Positions 62,578-64,000 of a stretch of DNA of 64,000 nt are shown one piece after another. Under the pieces are notes generated by a model, which saw only the letters and a list, made by a program, of their open reading frames with translations, searched no databases and was not told the origin of the DNA. Position 1 is the stretch's first letter. Every line of letters starts with the position of its first letter. A program made the position numbers and the translations under genes. Source of the stretch: Fuerstiella sp. (GTDB lineage: Bacteria > Planctomycetota > Planctomycetia > Planctomycetales > Planctomycetaceae); assembly GCA_029245955.1 (NCBI GenBank), contig JAQWOH010000078.1, forward strand, positions 1 to 64,000, read 5' to 3'.

Positions 62578-63982
62578 GGATAAGATTGGTCCTGCCGGCT
62601 CCCATTGTGAGAATAACGTCGTCGGGTCTACCGGAATGGTCTATTCTTGAGACAACCTGGTCAAGATTGGCAAACAGGAAAGATTTAACAGCGTTATTAT
62701 TCAGTTGTCGCACCAGTTCACCACTGAGACGGCAACACTCAAGATGAGTCACCTGTTCTCGAGCGGGAAACACAGGCAACAGCAGCACTTCGTCTGCCAG
62801 TGTCAACGCCTGAACAAAGTCCTGAAACAACGCCCGGGTTCGAATAATCTGATGTGGCTCAAAAACCGCAAGGATTCGGGACTGAGCGAAGACTTTGCGT
62901 GCAGTTGTCAGCGTCGCCCTGACGGCCGTGGGATGGTGCGCATAATCGTCTATCAGCGTCATGTCCTGATAGTGTCCGCACAATTCAAATCGCCTTTGAA
63001 TCCCCGGAAAGCGGCTGAGCGCTTCGACGGCCGAATTGGCGTCCACGCCATACTCTGCAGCGGCCGCCATCGCGGCCAGAGCATTTGCCACATTGTGTTC
63101 GCCGACAGCAGACAAATCCACGTCAATTGACTGCGCGGCCGGTCGCAGCAGACGAAAATGCGTGCGCCAGCCGTGACACCTGATATCTGCGGCGAACCAT
63201 TCTGCAGTACTGTCCTTCAGGCTGAATGTTGTCGTCCGGCAAGCTGTGGCGTGAGCGATTCCTGCCGTTCGCTGACACTCCTTGCGATATACCAGACAAC
63301 CATCGGTCGGGATCCTGGCCACAAACTGCCGGAATGCAGAATCTTCAGCGCTTGTATTGGGATAGCAGTCAAAATGATCGCGTTCGAGACCTGTGATCAC
63401 AGCCAGGCGAGGACTGAAATGGCAGAATGATGACTGATACTCGCAACTTTCCAGCACAACAGTGCCATTTCCTGCTGTTCGACCTGAGCATTCGAAACCT
63501 GCCTGTTTAGCGCCGACAAAAAATCCGGGAGCCAGACCGGCGGACTCCAGAATCCAGGCCAGCATGGCCGACGTTGTACTCTTGCCGTGGCTTCCGGCAA
63601 CGCATAACTGATCGTTCTCCGCGAATACATAAGCCAGACACTCATGCAGCGACATCACCGCAACCCCCTCACGGAGAAGCTGCTTTACAATTGGAGTGTC
63701 CCTGGACACGGCCGGACTCGTCACACAAATGTCGAACGGTCCACTCTTCAGTGCTGCCCCTGACCATGGCAGCAGACGGACCTGATCATCGGACCACGGA
63801 TTCGAGGTCGTATGTGGCGGCTCAAGAGACTGATCCATCCCGGCAACCTGATGTCCCGCACTGAGCAGGATCTCTCCAAGTGCCGTCATTCCGACTCCCT
63901 GGCAGCCCAGCAGAAGGTATTTCGCGCGCACGAATTCGTAGTTTGCGTGATCCTTCAACGATGCCGGTGAGGCTGGCGTCAT
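62534..63982 (-). CDS. murC: UDP-N-acetylmuramate--L-alanine ligase
   Basis: A 482-residue ATP-dependent ligase adding L-Ala to UDP-MurNAc. N-terminal Rossmann: YLLLGCQGVGMTALGEIL. The ATP loop reads AGSHGKSTTSAMLAWIL, where most MurC enzymes have GTHGKTTT. Central: VVLESCEYQSSFCHFSPRLA and IDDYAHHPTAVRATL; C-terminal: AVFEPHQIIRTRALFQDFV and TMGAGRTNLI. The start at 63982 is close to the window edge; an earlier start beyond the edge cannot be excluded. The ligase genes murD, ftsW and murG expected in a dcw cluster are not visible. Confidence 0.93.
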   Translation of the reverse strand: MTPASPASLKDHANYEFVRAKYLLLGCQGVGMTALGEILLSAGHQVAGMDQSLEPPHTTSNPWSDDQVRLLPWSGAALKSGPFDICVTSPAVSRDTPIVKQLLREGVAVMSLHECLAYVFAENDQLCVAGSHGKSTTSAMLAWILESAGLAPGFFVGAKQAGFECSGRTAGNGTVVLESCEYQSSFCHFSPRLAVITGLERDHFDCYPNTSAEDSAFRQFVARIPTDGCLVYRKECQRTAGIAHATACRTTTFSLKDSTAEWFAADIRCHGWRTHFRLLRPAAQSIDVDLSAVGEHNVANALAAMAAAAEYGVDANSAVEALSRFPGIQRRFELCGHYQDMTLIDDYAHHPTAVRATLTTARKVFAQSRILAVFEPHQIIRTRALFQDFVQALTLADEVLLLPVFPAREQVTHLECCRLSGELVRQLNNNAVKSFLFANLDQVVSRIDHSGRPDDVILTMGAGRTNLIHDQLTRRLRRHSVA

Positions 63983-64000
63983 GCCGAATATTAATTCTGG

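Overview
The window is about 64 kb of bacterial chromosome, of moderately high GC, from a planctomycete. The evidence is a very large secreted protein with a planctomycete-type cytochrome c (CxxCH) followed by DUF1549/DUF1553-like regions, a DUF1080 hydrolase, Tat-exported Gfo/Idh/MocA oxidoreductase, an ECF sigma factor paired with a short Ser/Thr kinase, an EF-G of the spirochete/planctomycete/mitochondrial EFG1 type, a bacterial formyltransferase of the tetrahydromethanopterin pathway, and a planctomycete/verrucomicrobia-type bacterial microcompartment (BMC) operon. KdsA, a beta-barrel protein, many lipoproteins, MurB and MurC fit a Gram-negative envelope with peptidoglycan. Genus cannot be fixed from the sequence alone.

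Layout. 0.35-1.35 kb: orphan integron-type integrase. 1.6-9.8 kb (minus): PhyH dioxygenase, TIM-barrel sugar isomerase/epimerase, giant cytochrome/DUF1549/DUF1553 protein, a 4Fe-4S protein and a DUF1080 protein. 10.4-22.9 kb: envelope and export region with a beta-barrel protein, a Tat oxidoreductase, a Gly/Met-rich lipoprotein, a lipoprotein cyclophilin, a secreted terpenoid-cyclase-fold protein, a lipoprotein with a C-terminal cysteine cluster, a serine esterase and several unrecognised proteins. 23-24.7 kb (minus): 5-formyl-THF cyclo-ligase and Ftr, two C1-carrier enzymes. 25-29 kb: NagB/PIG-L fusion, then ECF sigma factor and Ser/Thr kinase. 29.4-36.4 kb: argG, thiS, thiG, sat and fusA, with two good intrinsic terminators.

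36.5-49.1 kb is the centrepiece. A secreted two-domain alpha/beta hydrolase is divergent from a 13-gene plus-strand BMC operon: DeoR regulator, PduL phosphotransacylase, two BMC-H shell proteins, acyl kinase, BMC-P, a four-helix membrane protein, CoA-acylating aldehyde dehydrogenase, BMC-P, an unrecognised protein, BMC-P, class II aldolase and an LDH/MDH-family dehydrogenase. The family logic (the known planctomycete BMC for L-fucose/L-rhamnose) is: sugar-1-phosphate is cleaved by the aldolase to DHAP and lactaldehyde; lactaldehyde becomes lactyl-CoA, lactyl-phosphate and lactate plus ATP; the dehydrogenase is the likely NAD+ recycler. Four proteins carry the same short amphipathic helix typical of cargo-targeting peptides, one being the unrecognised protein. 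The dehydrogenase has Arg where lactate dehydrogenases have Gln. Perfect hairpins sit in most of the longer intercistronic gaps.

49.6-64 kb: purB, kdsA and a large lipoprotein; LarA-family protein plus mannose-6-phosphate isomerase (minus); a SWIM/SNF2 helicase; a FetB-like permease without an adjacent ATPase; murC-murB overlapping on the minus strand. I found no rRNA, tRNA, CRISPR array or transposase.
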